A stretch of DNA of 33,832 nucleotides from Candidatus Caldatribacterium sp. (GTDB lineage: Bacteria > Atribacterota > Atribacteria > Atribacterales > Caldatribacteriaceae): contig JACIZN010000003.1 in assembly GCA_014359405.1 (NCBI GenBank), positions 1-33,832 of the forward strand. The letters run 5' to 3'. Within the stretch, counting starts at the first letter, position 1; the number at the start of each line of letters is the position of its first letter. A program made the position numbers and the translations under genes. Shown here piece after piece: positions 7,472 to 15,786 of this stretch. The notes under the pieces were generated by a model. It was given only the letters and a program-made list of their open reading frames with translations. It was not told the DNA's origin and made no database searches.

Positions 7472-10052
7472 TCCTCATCCTCTCCAGAAAACAACGTACG
7501 AATCTTTCTCCCTCCTCAGGAGTGCGGATTTCCCCATCAATCTGAGCAAGAAGAAGCTCCTGGAGAATTCTACCACATATTGGGCCCTCGGGAACGCCAA
7601 GGGCCTGAAGTGAACGGCCATCAAGGAGAGGTTTGGCCATCCTCCACTCCTTGAGGTACCTCTCGACCCTTTCTGCCACTACACTACCAGAGTACTCTGC
7701 AACGAGAAGGAGGAGGAATTCAAAGGGCAACGAAGAGCAGAGGGAGTAGACTTCTGAATTCTTCAGGGATTCACGGCGAAGCTCTTGCACCACCCGTTCC
7801 CTCTCTCGCAGGAACAGGGAGATCTTCTGGACGCTCTTTTTGGAAAGGGAGAGCCGGACTCGCAAATCCTCAAGGTACCTCGGATCCATAGAGCCAAAAA
7901 GGGGGGAAAGCTTCAAGAGCAATGGGTCACCTGAAGAGGTATCGTAAGTAGAAAAAAGGGCAAGGAGCCGCTCGTAGATTTTCTCAAAGTCTTTCTTCCA
8001 GATGCACCCGGGAAGAATTGAAGGGAACATATCGAGCTGGTACATCCGTAGAAGATACCGGGGAAAGTCGGGGAGAGCAAGAATGAGCTGGAGTTCCTCC
8101 TTGAGTCGGTCAGGTTTGATTCGGGTAAGAAAGCTCTCCCGCACTGTCTGCTTGAGAAGGCTCATGGTAAAAGGTTCAATGGAGAAACCGTACTTCCCCT
8201 CAAAACGCACGGCCCGAATTGCCCGGGCGGGGTCCTCCACAAAGCTCAAGGGATGAAGCACCCGCAGGATCCCCCGTTCCAGATCCTTCAAGCCCCCAAA
8301 GAAATCAAAGAGGTCCCCAAAGTCTTCAGGGTGCAGGCTTATCGCCATAGCATTCACCGTAAAGTCCCGCCGGAAGAGATCCCGCCGAAGGTTTGCGTAC
8401 TCCACCTGGGGAGGTGCACCGGGGAAGGCGTAGAATTCGTGCCGGGCTGAAGCAAGGTCAATCCTCTTTCCGTCCTTCAAAAAGAGAATGGCTGTCCCAA
8501 AGGGGGGATATGGAACAACCTTTCCCCCGAGGCGCTGCCTGAGAAGGTGGGCAAAAGCGATGGCATTTCCTTCAACCACGATGTCAAGGTCCTCATTGGG
8601 AACGCCAAGAATGATATCTCGAACTACTCCCCCCACGAGGTATGCTCTGACCCCAGCGCGCCTTGCCACTTCAGCTACAGTTTCAAGAAGGCTCAGGTTC
8701 TCTGGCCCAAAGTGGAGGTAGAGCCTTTCTGTAAGGGAGACCCGGGACATCCGGCGGATGAGGAGGTTCTCTTTCTCGTGCATGGCTCGGAGAACATCGC
8801 TTCGGGTGATGATGCCGAGGATTCTCCCATTCTTCACCACAGGAATCCTTCCCACATCCTTTTCCACCATAAGGTTTCGGACCTCCACGAGGGATGCTTC
8901 TGGTCCCACGGCCACAAGGTCTGTTGACATGAAGCTACGCACCGGAGCCCTTTTGAGACCATGGTGCACAGCCTTCTCCACGTCCCTCCGGGCAATGAGT
9001 CCCACAATTTTCCCCTCCCCATCCACTACCGGCAGTCCTGAAAAGCCAAAACGTACAAGGAGGGCAAAGGCTTCTTCCATTGTGGTTTCAGGGGTCACTG
9101 TCCTTACCGGATGAGACATGATATCCACCGCACGGGTCAGAGAAACGGAACGGCGCAAAAGGGACCGAATCTCTTCCTGTACTTCTTCGGGACTTCGGTT
9201 ACGAAACGTCGCAGAAGCCGCGCTCTGATGCCCCCCTCCTCCAATACTCCCAAGAATTTCATTGAGACGAACTTCGCTGAGGCGGCTCCGAGCAATGACA
9301 TGAACCTTATTTTCCATAGCAAAGATTCCGAAAAATACCTCAATGTCCTCCAGTTCCATAAGTCGATGCACGATGAGGGATACTCCCTCGACATATTCGG
9401 GAAAGGAGAGAACACAAAAATGCACCGGTACCCCGTTGATGTCTTCCACGGTGAGCGAGCGCATCATATCCTTAAGGATTTGCTCTTGTTGCTCCGTGAG
9501 GACCACTCGGGTGAAACGGGGAACGTAGCTCACCAGGGCTCCCTGGGAGAGGAGAAAAGAGGCAGCCTTGAGGTCTTCTGCCGTCGTTGTGGGAAAGGTA
9601 AAGGATCCGGTATCCTCATAGATGCCAAGAAGAAGAAGGGTTGCCTCAATAGGAGAAAGAGGAATAGAGGCTTCCTGAATCCTTTCAACGAGAATCGTTG
9701 TGCAGGCACCAGAGACCCGCAGGAAGGCGTTCGGTGGAATTTCACTCTCTTCCACCGGATGGTGATCGAAGATGAAGAAATCCACACGGCCACTTTTGAT
9801 GAGATGCCCCGCCTTGCTCAACCGCTCAAGGTATACCGTATCCACCACGTAGATAGTGGTGACCGCACTCCAGTCCACATCCTTCTCGGTAAGGTGGGAA
9901 AAGAAGGTTCCGTACAGGGAGAGGAAGTGCCGAACGTTCGGATTAACTGTTCCCCAGAGAACAATCTGTGTCCCCGGAAAGAGTTTGGTTACCGCAAACA
10001 TTGACGCAAAAGCGTCAAAGTCCGTACCTTCATGACTTACAACGATTTTCAT
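7449..10052 (-). CDS. DHH phosphoesterase - CBS pair - tRNA nucleotidyltransferase fusion
   Basis: 867-residue three-part enzyme. Residues 1-300 are a DHH/DHHA1 phosphoesterase with an intact-looking active site: D11 and D13 in TDFDAF, D71 in VVDT, DHH at 96-98, EDTGSF around 146-151 and GGGGHQSAA at 271-279. Residues about 305-430 are two CBS domains. From about 465 comes a class II poly(A) polymerase/CCA-adding domain with GGVVRD, the D488/D490 metal pair, RIDLASAR and RRDFTVNAMA. Similar fusions occur in Aquifex and Firmicutes, where such proteins can be A-adding or CCA-adding enzymes; the sequence alone does not tell which. ATG 10052 has an AAGGAG site seven bases upstream; an earlier ATG at 10133 adds only sequence overlapping the phosphorylase gene. 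Confidence 0.92.
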   Translation of the reverse strand: MKIVVSHEGTDFDAFASMFAVTKLFPGTQIVLWGTVNPNVRHFLSLYGTFFSHLTEKDVDWSAVTTIYVVDTVYLERLSKAGHLIKSGRVDFFIFDHHPVEESEIPPNAFLRVSGACTTILVERIQEASIPLSPIEATLLLLGIYEDTGSFTFPTTTAEDLKAASFLLSQGALVSYVPRFTRVVLTEQQEQILKDMMRSLTVEDINGVPVHFCVLSFPEYVEGVSLIVHRLMELEDIEVFFGIFAMENKVHVIARSRLSEVRLNEILGSIGGGGHQSAASATFRNRSPEEVQEEIRSLLRRSVSLTRAVDIMSHPVRTVTPETTMEEAFALLVRFGFSGLPVVDGEGKIVGLIARRDVEKAVHHGLKRAPVRSFMSTDLVAVGPEASLVEVRNLMVEKDVGRIPVVKNGRILGIITRSDVLRAMHEKENLLIRRMSRVSLTERLYLHFGPENLSLLETVAEVARRAGVRAYLVGGVVRDIILGVPNEDLDIVVEGNAIAFAHLLRQRLGGKVVPYPPFGTAILFLKDGKRIDLASARHEFYAFPGAPPQVEYANLRRDLFRRDFTVNAMAISLHPEDFGDLFDFFGGLKDLERGILRVLHPLSFVEDPARAIRAVRFEGKYGFSIEPFTMSLLKQTVRESFLTRIKPDRLKEELQLILALPDFPRYLLRMYQLDMFPSILPGCIWKKDFEKIYERLLALFSTYDTSSGDPLLLKLSPLFGSMDPRYLEDLRVRLSLSKKSVQKISLFLRERERVVQELRRESLKNSEVYSLCSSLPFEFLLLLVAEYSGSVVAERVERYLKEWRMAKPLLDGRSLQALGVPEGPICGRILQELLLAQIDGEIRTPEEGERFVRCFLERMRNGERANF

Positions 10053-10839
10053 GGAGAATCTCCTTGATAAGACGACTAAGAAATGTATGGAGAATCGGTT
10101 TTTTACGCTCCGCAAGGGAGAGAACTTCCTCATGGGAAAGGGAAGAAGAAGACAAGCCGGTTCCCCAATTCGTTACAAGGGAAAGCCCAAGAACCTTCAT
10201 GCCAAGTCCTGTAGCCCACTTTGCCTCCTTTACGGTGGACATCCCTACTGCGTGTCCTCCAAGGTATCCGAGCATTCGGATTTCTGCTGCTGTCTCAAAG
10301 GACGGTCCAAGAACCCCTACGTACACACCCCGGGTTGCCTCAAGGTCACAGGACCTCGCACAGGAAAGGGCAAGCTCCTGCAGACCTTCGTCAAACCGTG
10401 CCCGAGAAAGACAATCCGGAATGAAAGTCCAGTCAATCTGGTCCGAAATAACAAGAAGGCTTCCTGGAGGAAGAAAAGGAGAAAGGCTACCCGCCGCATT
10501 CGTGAGCACAACGATTCGCACCCCAAGGAGATACGCAAAGGTGAGGGGAAGGAGGACCTCGGGCAGTCCATACCCCTCGTAGAGGTGCACGCGCCCTTCG
10601 ATGAAGAGGACAGTCCCCTCAGGAAAACGCGTAAAGCGGAGAACACCCTGATGGCCAGAAACACCTGTACGGAGTGAAGGATGGAGGTCGGAAAAGGGAA
10701 TCGACCCTTTTGTCTCTCCCTCGGTATATCCACCCCACCCGGAGCCAGCAACAACAGCACAAAGGGGCCTTTCTCCGGTGGAAAATGCAAGCTCTTCAAG
10801 GTGCCTGCGGATTTCCTCAGGATACAAAAGAGGTAGCAA
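10030..10839 (-). CDS. Purine-nucleoside phosphorylase, PunA type
   Basis: Phosphorolysis of purine nucleosides to base plus ribose-1-phosphate. Motifs in order are AVVAGSGWGG (phosphate-binding Gly-Ser-Gly), FIEGRVHLYEGYG, VLTNAAGSL, VLGPSFETAAEIR, HAVGMSTV and the SLSHEEVL end, all in trimeric PNP order. The frame stays open upstream to an ATG at 11022, but that part overlaps deoB for about 200 bases and is not conserved. TTG 10839 gives 269 residues, close to the usual 271, with a GGGGGA element about five bases upstream; GTG 10857 is an alternative. The deoB-pnp pairing makes a coherent salvage unit, since DeoB interconverts the ribose-1-phosphate released here. SFETAAE replaces the usual YETPAE. 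Confidence 0.88.
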   Translation of the reverse strand: MLPLLYPEEIRRHLEELAFSTGERPLCAVVAGSGWGGYTEGETKGSIPFSDLHPSLRTGVSGHQGVLRFTRFPEGTVLFIEGRVHLYEGYGLPEVLLPLTFAYLLGVRIVVLTNAAGSLSPFLPPGSLLVISDQIDWTFIPDCLSRARFDEGLQELALSCARSCDLEATRGVYVGVLGPSFETAAEIRMLGYLGGHAVGMSTVKEAKWATGLGMKVLGLSLVTNWGTGLSSSSLSHEEVLSLAERKKPILHTFLSRLIKEILHENRCKS

Positions 10840-11983
10840 AGCTTTCCCCCGGACCACGCCAACCAACTCCGAAAAGTTCGGCAAGAGTCGCTGCAACATC
10901 GGCAAAGGTCTTCCGCACTTCCAAGGGTTTCCCCTGAGGGAAGGAAGGGGAAAACACAAGAAGAAGGGCGTATTCCCTGGAATGGTCGGTGCTTGGTGTT
11001 GTGGGGTCGCAACCATGATCACTTGTCACAATGAGGACGTCATCCCTTCGAAGAAGAGAAAGAAAAACACCAAGTCCTCTGTCCCAATCCTCAAGGGCCT
11101 GAGCAAAACCCTGGGGATTGTTACGATGCCCATAGAGGGTGTCAAAGTCGTTGAAATTCGCCCAGACAAGGGCAACATCATCTCTTCCTGTTGCTTCCTG
11201 GAGAGCAGAGAAAGCCTCTTTGTTCCCCTTAGCAGGGATACTCTCTCCAACACCATGTCCTGCAAAGATATCCCATATTTTTCCGATGCCCAGGACCTTT
11301 TTCCCACACCGGGAAAGAACATCAAGAATCGTTTCTCGAGGGGGAGGAAGGGAGAAATCCCGGCGGTTCGGAGTACGCCAGAACGACCCCGGCTCTCCCC
11401 GGAACGGGCGAGCAATAACCCGGGCCACAGCATGTTCTCCCGTCATAATGGCACGAATCTTCTCGCACATGGCGTAGAGCTCCGGCAAAGGGATGATTTC
11501 CTCATGGGCTGCGACCTGAAGAACACTATCCGCTGAAGTGTACACGATGGGAAAGCCGGTACGGAGGTGCTCTACTCCAAGCTCCTCAATGATGACCGTT
11601 CCTGAGGCCGGTTTGTTCCCAAGAATGGGCCGTCCAATGGTCTTTTCAATGCGCTCCACCACTTCCTTTGGGAAGCCCCGGGGGTATACGGGGAAAGGCC
11701 GATCGAGGATAACCCCTGCTATCTCCCAGTGGCCGCTTGTGGTGTCCTTTCCCGGGGACTGCTCGAGCATCTTACCGTAGCAACCCAAAGGAGTGGAACA
11801 AGGGGGAACTCCCGGAATCTCGTCAATCATTCCAAGCCCAAGCCGGGCAAGGTGAGGGAGAGAAAGTCCACCCACTGCTTGAGCAGTGTTTCGCAAGGTG
11901 TGGCTTCCCTCATCCCCGTAGAGATGGGCATCCGGCAGCGCACCAGCTCCAACGCCGTCAAGGAGCGCAATGAAGACCCTCAC
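10817..11983 (-). CDS. deoB: Phosphopentomutase
   Basis: Interconverts ribose-1-phosphate and ribose-5-phosphate (and the deoxy forms) in nucleoside salvage. 388 residues, full length, alkaline-phosphatase superfamily. Visible features are the metal-binding LLDGVGAGALPDA at the N-terminus, GKDTTSGHWEIAG with the phosphorylated threonine, ILGNKPASGT, YTSADSVLQVAAHE, FNDFDTLYGHRN and the C-terminal TSDHGCDPTTPSTDHSREY metal site. The GTG start overlaps the NUDIX gene stop (GTGA), and its end overlaps the start of the phosphorylase gene, so the three are almost certainly one translational unit. Confidence 0.97.
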   Translation of the reverse strand: MRVFIALLDGVGAGALPDAHLYGDEGSHTLRNTAQAVGGLSLPHLARLGLGMIDEIPGVPPCSTPLGCYGKMLEQSPGKDTTSGHWEIAGVILDRPFPVYPRGFPKEVVERIEKTIGRPILGNKPASGTVIIEELGVEHLRTGFPIVYTSADSVLQVAAHEEIIPLPELYAMCEKIRAIMTGEHAVARVIARPFRGEPGSFWRTPNRRDFSLPPPRETILDVLSRCGKKVLGIGKIWDIFAGHGVGESIPAKGNKEAFSALQEATGRDDVALVWANFNDFDTLYGHRNNPQGFAQALEDWDRGLGVFLSLLRRDDVLIVTSDHGCDPTTPSTDHSREYALLLVFSPSFPQGKPLEVRKTFADVAATLAELFGVGWRGPGESFATSFVS

Positions 11984-12546
11984 ATCTTTTCACCAAGCCA
12001 GTACTGGAGGCCTATTATGGTCTTGGCATCCTTGATGACTCCTCTTCCTAGAAGATCGAGAACTTCTCCCTTCGAAGCCTCCAGATAGTAAATAACCTCG
12101 TCCTCGTCCCCCAGACGAGCGTTCCCCTGAACAGGACGGGCATTCTTCGCCCGGAAAAAATGAATGACCTCACTGCTGTACCCCGGGGCAAGGCAAACCG
12201 GGAAAAGGTACGACCATTCCTCCGAGTGGAACCCCGTCTCCTCCTCGAGTTCTCGTTTTGCACAGAGGAGAGGATCCTCGCCCTCTTCGAGGGTTCCTGC
12301 AGGAATTTCCCAGAGCCACTCCCCAAGAGGGGCACGGAACTGCTTGATAAGGAGCACCTTATTTTCAGGGGTCGTGGCCACAATAGTTACCGCCCCCCGG
12401 TGACGGACAAAAATGCGCTCTATTCCTCCCTGGTACACCCTCCGGACAACCTGGAAGACCCTCGTGCTGAGGAGGACTTCCTCCTTCTCAACCTCTGGCT
12501 CTGAAAGCTTGATGCGGCTACCTTCATAAGGGAAAAACACGACCAT
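11980..12546 (-). CDS. NUDIX hydrolase, ADP-ribose pyrophosphatase-like
   Basis: Hydrolyses a nucleoside diphosphate linked to another moiety; by family most likely ADP-ribose to AMP plus ribose-5-phosphate. 188 residues. The complete NUDIX box G-x5-E-x7-RE-x2-EE-x-G is visible in the segment starting GTLEEGEDPLLCAKRELEEE. It is preceded by LIKQFRAPLGEWLWEIPAG, which is characteristic of the ADP-ribose pyrophosphatase subfamily, and followed by CLAPGYSSEVIHFFRA. It overlaps the CBS-ACT gene by 23 bases and deoB by four. Producing ribose-5-phosphate would fit its place before deoB and the phosphorylase; that link is inference. Confidence 0.9.
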   Translation of the reverse strand: MVVFFPYEGSRIKLSEPEVEKEEVLLSTRVFQVVRRVYQGGIERIFVRHRGAVTIVATTPENKVLLIKQFRAPLGEWLWEIPAGTLEEGEDPLLCAKRELEEETGFHSEEWSYLFPVCLAPGYSSEVIHFFRAKNARPVQGNARLGDEDEVIYYLEASKGEVLDLLGRGVIKDAKTIIGLQYWLGEKM

Positions 12547-13201
12547 TCTCTCCTTTAGGGGTGACCCAGACGTGTTTCACAGCAACACCTTTTTCCTTGA
12601 GCCCTGTCACAACTCCCTCCGGATTGAGGGTGTTGAGGCGCAGAACAACGTAGCGGTACTCGGGTTTACCTTCCTCGTAGAAAGTGGCAAGACTCAGGAT
12701 GTTCAATCCATGTTCTTTGATGATACCGGTTACCTCGTGAAGCGCACCGGGTCTTTGAGGAAGCTCAAGGGTAATCCGTGTTCCCCCCTCCTGGACACCA
12801 AGGGTTTCAACGAAAACCTCGAAAATGTCCGATTCCGTGATGATGCCCGCAACTCTCTCCCCTTCCAGTACCGGCAATCCCCCAATCTGGTTCCTTTGCA
12901 TGATGAGCGCCGCCTCCTCAATCGGAACGTCAGGGGACACGGTGATGACATTCCGGGTCATGATTTCGGCCACAGTCATCTTGCTCAAAAGGTAGGTGAG
13001 CTCAAAACGACTCAGGGTCGTTGCCTTCGAAGGCGAAGCCTCGAGAAGATCGTTGTAGGTGACAATTCCCACAAGCCTCCCACCATCGACCACCGGAAGC
13101 CTCCGTACCCTGCTCTCCCGCATAATCTTCTGAGCCTCGAGAATGGTGGTCGAACTGGGAATGGTAACAACCTCCCGAGTCATTCTGTCCCGGACGAGCA
13201 T
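12524..13201 (-). CDS. CBS-domain pair with C-terminal ACT domain (AcuB-like)
   Basis: Probable small-molecule sensor. The first CBS domain (VRDRMTREVVTIP to VGIVTYNDLLEA) and the second (VAEIMTRNVITVSPDVPIEE to VAGIITESDIFEV) are followed from about residue 140 by an ACT-like domain (ITLELPQRPGALHEVTGII, then LNILSL). CBS pairs usually bind adenine nucleotides and ACT domains amino acids or similar ligands. The architecture is that of AcuB-type proteins, but no deacetylase partner is near. ATG 13201 starts just before the conserved CBS segment with a G-rich site upstream; ATG 13210 or 13231 are less likely. It directly follows the oxidoreductase gamma subunit, so a regulatory link with 2-oxoacid metabolism is possible but unproven. 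Confidence 0.85.
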   Translation of the reverse strand: MLVRDRMTREVVTIPSSTTILEAQKIMRESRVRRLPVVDGGRLVGIVTYNDLLEASPSKATTLSRFELTYLLSKMTVAEIMTRNVITVSPDVPIEEAALIMQRNQIGGLPVLEGERVAGIITESDIFEVFVETLGVQEGGTRITLELPQRPGALHEVTGIIKEHGLNILSLATFYEEGKPEYRYVVLRLNTLNPEGVVTGLKEKGVAVKHVWVTPKGENGRVFPL

Positions 13202-13755
13202 AGGTCCCATTCCCCCTTCACGAATTCCCATCCAATTTCAAAAGCCTTAAGGTTCAGGGTGTAAAGGCTTTCCCGCTTCCCCCGCAAGACCTCAGCAAGG
13301 GCCTGCTCTGCGCTTTCTCTCTGCACCACGGGGCACTTGGCAAGGAGAGCTCCAAGGACAATGGTGTTCGTAACTTCTGCGCCGTCAAGGTGAATTCTGG
13401 CTAAGTCATTCGCCGGGACAGAGAGTACTTCGAGATCCTCTCGAGGGCAACGCGCCTTAACGAGCGAAGCGTTCACCACCAGAAGCCCTCCGGGACGAAC
13501 AGAGGGAGTAAAGCGATGGAAAGAAGGTTCATTCATGGCAATGCAGATATCGGGATGATCGGAAATGGTAGCGCCAATTTCCTCCTCAGAGATAATCACG
13601 GTACAGTTTGCCGTTCCTCCCCGCATCTCTGGTCCATAGGATGGGTACCAGCTCACCTCGTACCCTTCGAGCATTCCTGCTATGGCTAAAGCCCTTCCCA
13701 GAAAGAGAATCCCCTGCCCCCCAAAACCGGCAATGAGAATTTCATAGTGCTTCAT
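13180..13755 (-). CDS. 2-oxoacid:ferredoxin oxidoreductase, gamma subunit
   Basis: Gamma subunit of a CoA-acylating 2-oxoacid oxidoreductase. 191 residues. The N-terminal IAGFGGQGILFLGRALA, then SWYPSYGPEMRGGTANCTVI and EVTNTIVLGALL, are the standard gamma-chain motifs. It overlaps the beta-subunit gene by 14 bases, and its own end overlaps the CBS-ACT start. The set ferredoxin-alpha-beta-gamma (delta-A-B-C order) is complete within 13.2-15.8 kb. Substrate could be 2-oxoisovalerate (VOR) or 2-oxoglutarate (KOR); the gamma chain does not discriminate. Confidence 0.93.
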   Translation of the reverse strand: MKHYEILIAGFGGQGILFLGRALAIAGMLEGYEVSWYPSYGPEMRGGTANCTVIISEEEIGATISDHPDICIAMNEPSFHRFTPSVRPGGLLVVNASLVKARCPREDLEVLSVPANDLARIHLDGAEVTNTIVLGALLAKCPVVQRESAEQALAEVLRGKRESLYTLNLKAFEIGWEFVKGEWDLCSSGTE

Positions 13756-14500
13756 GGGGCAGGCACTCCTTTACCTTGAGCTCTCCAAGGGGGAAATAGG
13801 GAATCATGTGCTGTTCAAGCCAATCCACCGCTTCTTTTGGGCTCATCCCCCAGTTTGTCGGACAGGGGGAAAGGATTTCCACAAGAGAAAACCCCTTTTT
13901 CTCTATCTGGGTGAGAAAAGCCCTGCGAATGCACTCCTTGGCCTGACGGATGAACTGGGGACGGGTAAGGGCTACCCGAGCAATGTACGCACTGCCTTCG
14001 GCAACACTCAGGCATTCCCCAAGGCGGAAGGGAAAACCATGGACCTCCGGTTTCCTTCCAAGAGGCGTGGTTTTGGTCTTTTGCCCCACAAGCGTCGTGG
14101 GAGCCATCTGTCCGCCTGTCATGCCAAAGACGGCGTTGTTCACAAAGAAAGCGGTGATGAGCTCCCCTCGGTTGGCCACATGGATAATCTCTGCAGTCCC
14201 AATGGCAGCAATATCCCCATCGCCCTGGTAGGAAAAAACCACCCGGTCAGGAAGGGCTCTTTTGATTCCCGTGGCGATTGCCGGAGCCCTTCCATGAGCT
14301 CCCACGACAAAATCCACGTCGATGAACTCGTAGATGTACACGGAACACCCTATGGGTCCCACCCCAATGGTGCGGTCAGCAATGCCGAGCTCATCAATAA
14401 CTTCGGCAATGAGCCTTTGCGCAAGCCCGTGGTGGCACCCAGGACAGTACGTAAAGGGCTTTTCAAGGAGTGTCTTCGGCCGCTCAAAAACCACCTTCAT
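13742..14500 (-). CDS. 2-oxoacid:ferredoxin oxidoreductase, beta (TPP-binding) subunit
   Basis: Thiamine-diphosphate subunit of the oxidoreductase. 252 residues. CPGCHHGL near the N-terminus, GPIGCS, HGRAPAIATGIKRA, the TPP/Mg motif YQGDGDIAAIGTAE and NNAVFGMTGGQMAPTT are typical of KorB/VorB-type beta chains. The start is ATG 14500, which overlaps the alpha stop by four bases; an ATG at 14530 would add ten residues from the alpha coding region. CPTNWG near the C-terminus is also conserved. It is part of a four-gene complex that oxidises a 2-oxoacid, makes acyl-CoA and reduces ferredoxin, consistent with anaerobic metabolism. Confidence 0.94.
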   Translation of the reverse strand: MKVVFERPKTLLEKPFTYCPGCHHGLAQRLIAEVIDELGIADRTIGVGPIGCSVYIYEFIDVDFVVGAHGRAPAIATGIKRALPDRVVFSYQGDGDIAAIGTAEIIHVANRGELITAFFVNNAVFGMTGGQMAPTTLVGQKTKTTPLGRKPEVHGFPFRLGECLSVAEGSAYIARVALTRPQFIRQAKECIRRAFLTQIEKKGFSLVEILSPCPTNWGMSPKEAVDWLEQHMIPYFPLGELKVKECLPHEAL

Positions 14501-15564
14501 ACCCGCACCCCCTTCCTCAGGAGGCGGCAAACGTACTCGAGAATCTCCTCAACGGTAGGAATCACGCCGCCGGTATGTCCAAGGAAGAACACAGGAACTT
14601 CTCCCTGCACGGCAAGTTCCACATCCTCAAGCATCTGCCCAAGGTTCATCTCCACCACAAGAACTGCCCGTGCTTTCCGGGCCCATTCCTGAAGTGCCCT
14701 CTTCGGGAAGGGGAAGAGGGTAATTGGCCGAAAGAGCGCAAGCTTCAAACCTCTTTTCTCTCCCTCTCGAACAACGCTTCTCAAGATGCGTCCTACCGTT
14801 CCAAAGCCCACAAGAAGAACCTCGGGTTCCGGATTTCCAAAGGTAGCGTAATCAACATCCTCTTCCTCGAGCTTGCGGTACTTCTTCTGCAGCCTCAGGT
14901 TCAGCTCCTCAAGACCTTTTGGATCGAGATCCAGGCACACAATCCATTTCCGAGGACCATCTCCCTTTCCCCGTACGGCCCAATCCTTGGGAGGAAGAGG
15001 AGGAAATTCAGGTTCCCTGAACACAACCGGCTCCATCATCTGTCCAAGCATTCCATCCCCGAGAATCTCTACGGGATTGCGATACTTATCAGCAAGGTAA
15101 AAGGCCCGGTAGGTAAGATCCACAAGCTCCTGCACCGTGGAAGGCGCAAGAACGATGAGCCGGTAATCTCCGTGGCCGCCTCCTTTGACCGCCTGGAAGT
15201 AATCGCTCTGCGCCGGCTGAATGTTCCCAACCCCTGGACCTCCCCGGCTCATATTCACCACAACGCAGGGAAGTTCTGCTGCAGCAATGCAGGAAAGGCC
15301 CTCCTGCATAAGGCTGATACCAGGACCTGAGGAAGAAGTCATCACCCGCGCGCCTGTGGCAGCTGCTCCGTACACCATGTGGATTGCGGCGACTTCGCTT
15401 TCGGCCTGCAGGAAAACACCCCCAACCTGAGGAAGGCGAAAAGAGAGGTACTCACTGATTTCATTTTGAGGAGTTATAGGATACCCAAAGTACAGGCGGC
15501 ATCCTGCTCGAACTGCCGCCTCAGCTACTGCTTCATTCCCCCGCATAAGGATTTTCTTCTCCAT
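14497..15564 (-). CDS. vorB: 2-oxoacid:ferredoxin oxidoreductase, alpha subunit (VorB/KorA type)
   Basis: Alpha subunit carrying the pyrimidine-binding and CoA-side domains. 355 residues from ATG 15564, five bases after the ferredoxin stop; the in-frame extension to 15636 lies inside the ferredoxin gene and is not conserved. Motifs are GNEAVAEAAVRAGCR, GYPITPQNE, QAESEVAAIHMVYGAAATGARVMTSSSGPG, RGGPGVGNIQPAQSDYFQA and GGHGDYRLIVLAPSTVQE. This sequence style is usually annotated as 3-methyl-2-oxobutanoate (valine-derived) dehydrogenase, but close relatives use 2-oxoglutarate, so the substrate is open. The C-terminal transketolase-like domain (VLLVGFGTVG, ALFRPITLFPFP) is complete. Confidence 0.93.
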   Translation of the reverse strand: MEKKILMRGNEAVAEAAVRAGCRLYFGYPITPQNEISEYLSFRLPQVGGVFLQAESEVAAIHMVYGAAATGARVMTSSSGPGISLMQEGLSCIAAAELPCVVVNMSRGGPGVGNIQPAQSDYFQAVKGGGHGDYRLIVLAPSTVQELVDLTYRAFYLADKYRNPVEILGDGMLGQMMEPVVFREPEFPPLPPKDWAVRGKGDGPRKWIVCLDLDPKGLEELNLRLQKKYRKLEEEDVDYATFGNPEPEVLLVGFGTVGRILRSVVREGEKRGLKLALFRPITLFPFPKRALQEWARKARAVLVVEMNLGQMLEDVELAVQGEVPVFFLGHTGGVIPTVEEILEYVCRLLRKGVRV

Positions 15565-15569
15565 GAGAC

Positions 15570-15782
15570 TCACTCCCTGTACACGGCAATGGCCACGTCC
15601 GGGCAGACCTGGGCACAGAAGCCGCAACCAATACATTTCTCCGGATCCTGAACGGTTACGGGGTAGTACCCACGGGAGTTGAAATCACGGGAAATCACGA
15701 GAATCCCTTTCGGACAGGCATACGTGCAGAGCGCACAACCCTTGCAGAACTCCCGATTGATGATGACTCTTGACGGGGTCAC
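15570..15782 (-). CDS. 2[4Fe-4S] ferredoxin subunit of 2-oxoacid oxidoreductase
   Basis: Delta/ferredoxin subunit that takes electrons from the oxidoreductase. 70 residues with two full 4Fe-4S motifs, CKGCALCTYACPKG near residue 13 and CIGCGFCAQVCPDV near residue 50. The GTG start lies four bases after the stop of the preceding ATPase gene, and the stop is five bases before the alpha ATG, so it is the first gene of the ferredoxin-alpha-beta-gamma set. Alternative use as a free ferredoxin is possible, but the tight order favours a subunit. Confidence 0.94.
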   Translation of the reverse strand: MTPSRVIINREFCKGCALCTYACPKGILVISRDFNSRGYYPVTVQDPEKCIGCGFCAQVCPDVAIAVYRE

Positions 15783-15786
15783 CGGA

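Noticed and set aside
6209-7654. Long plus-strand open frame (481 codons) across trpS and scpA
   Set aside because: It runs antisense to trpS, which carries HIGH, KMSKS and the four cluster cysteines. The plus-strand product has no recognisable domain and is a by-product of codon bias.
10053-10133. ATG at 10133 for the DHH fusion protein
   Set aside because: It adds 27 residues from within the phosphorylase gene, while ATG 10052 has a good ribosome-binding site and begins at the conserved first strand of the DHH domain.
10840-11022. Longer N-terminus for the purine nucleoside phosphorylase
   Set aside because: The extra 61 residues lie inside deoB in another frame, are not conserved, and would make the protein much longer than the family.
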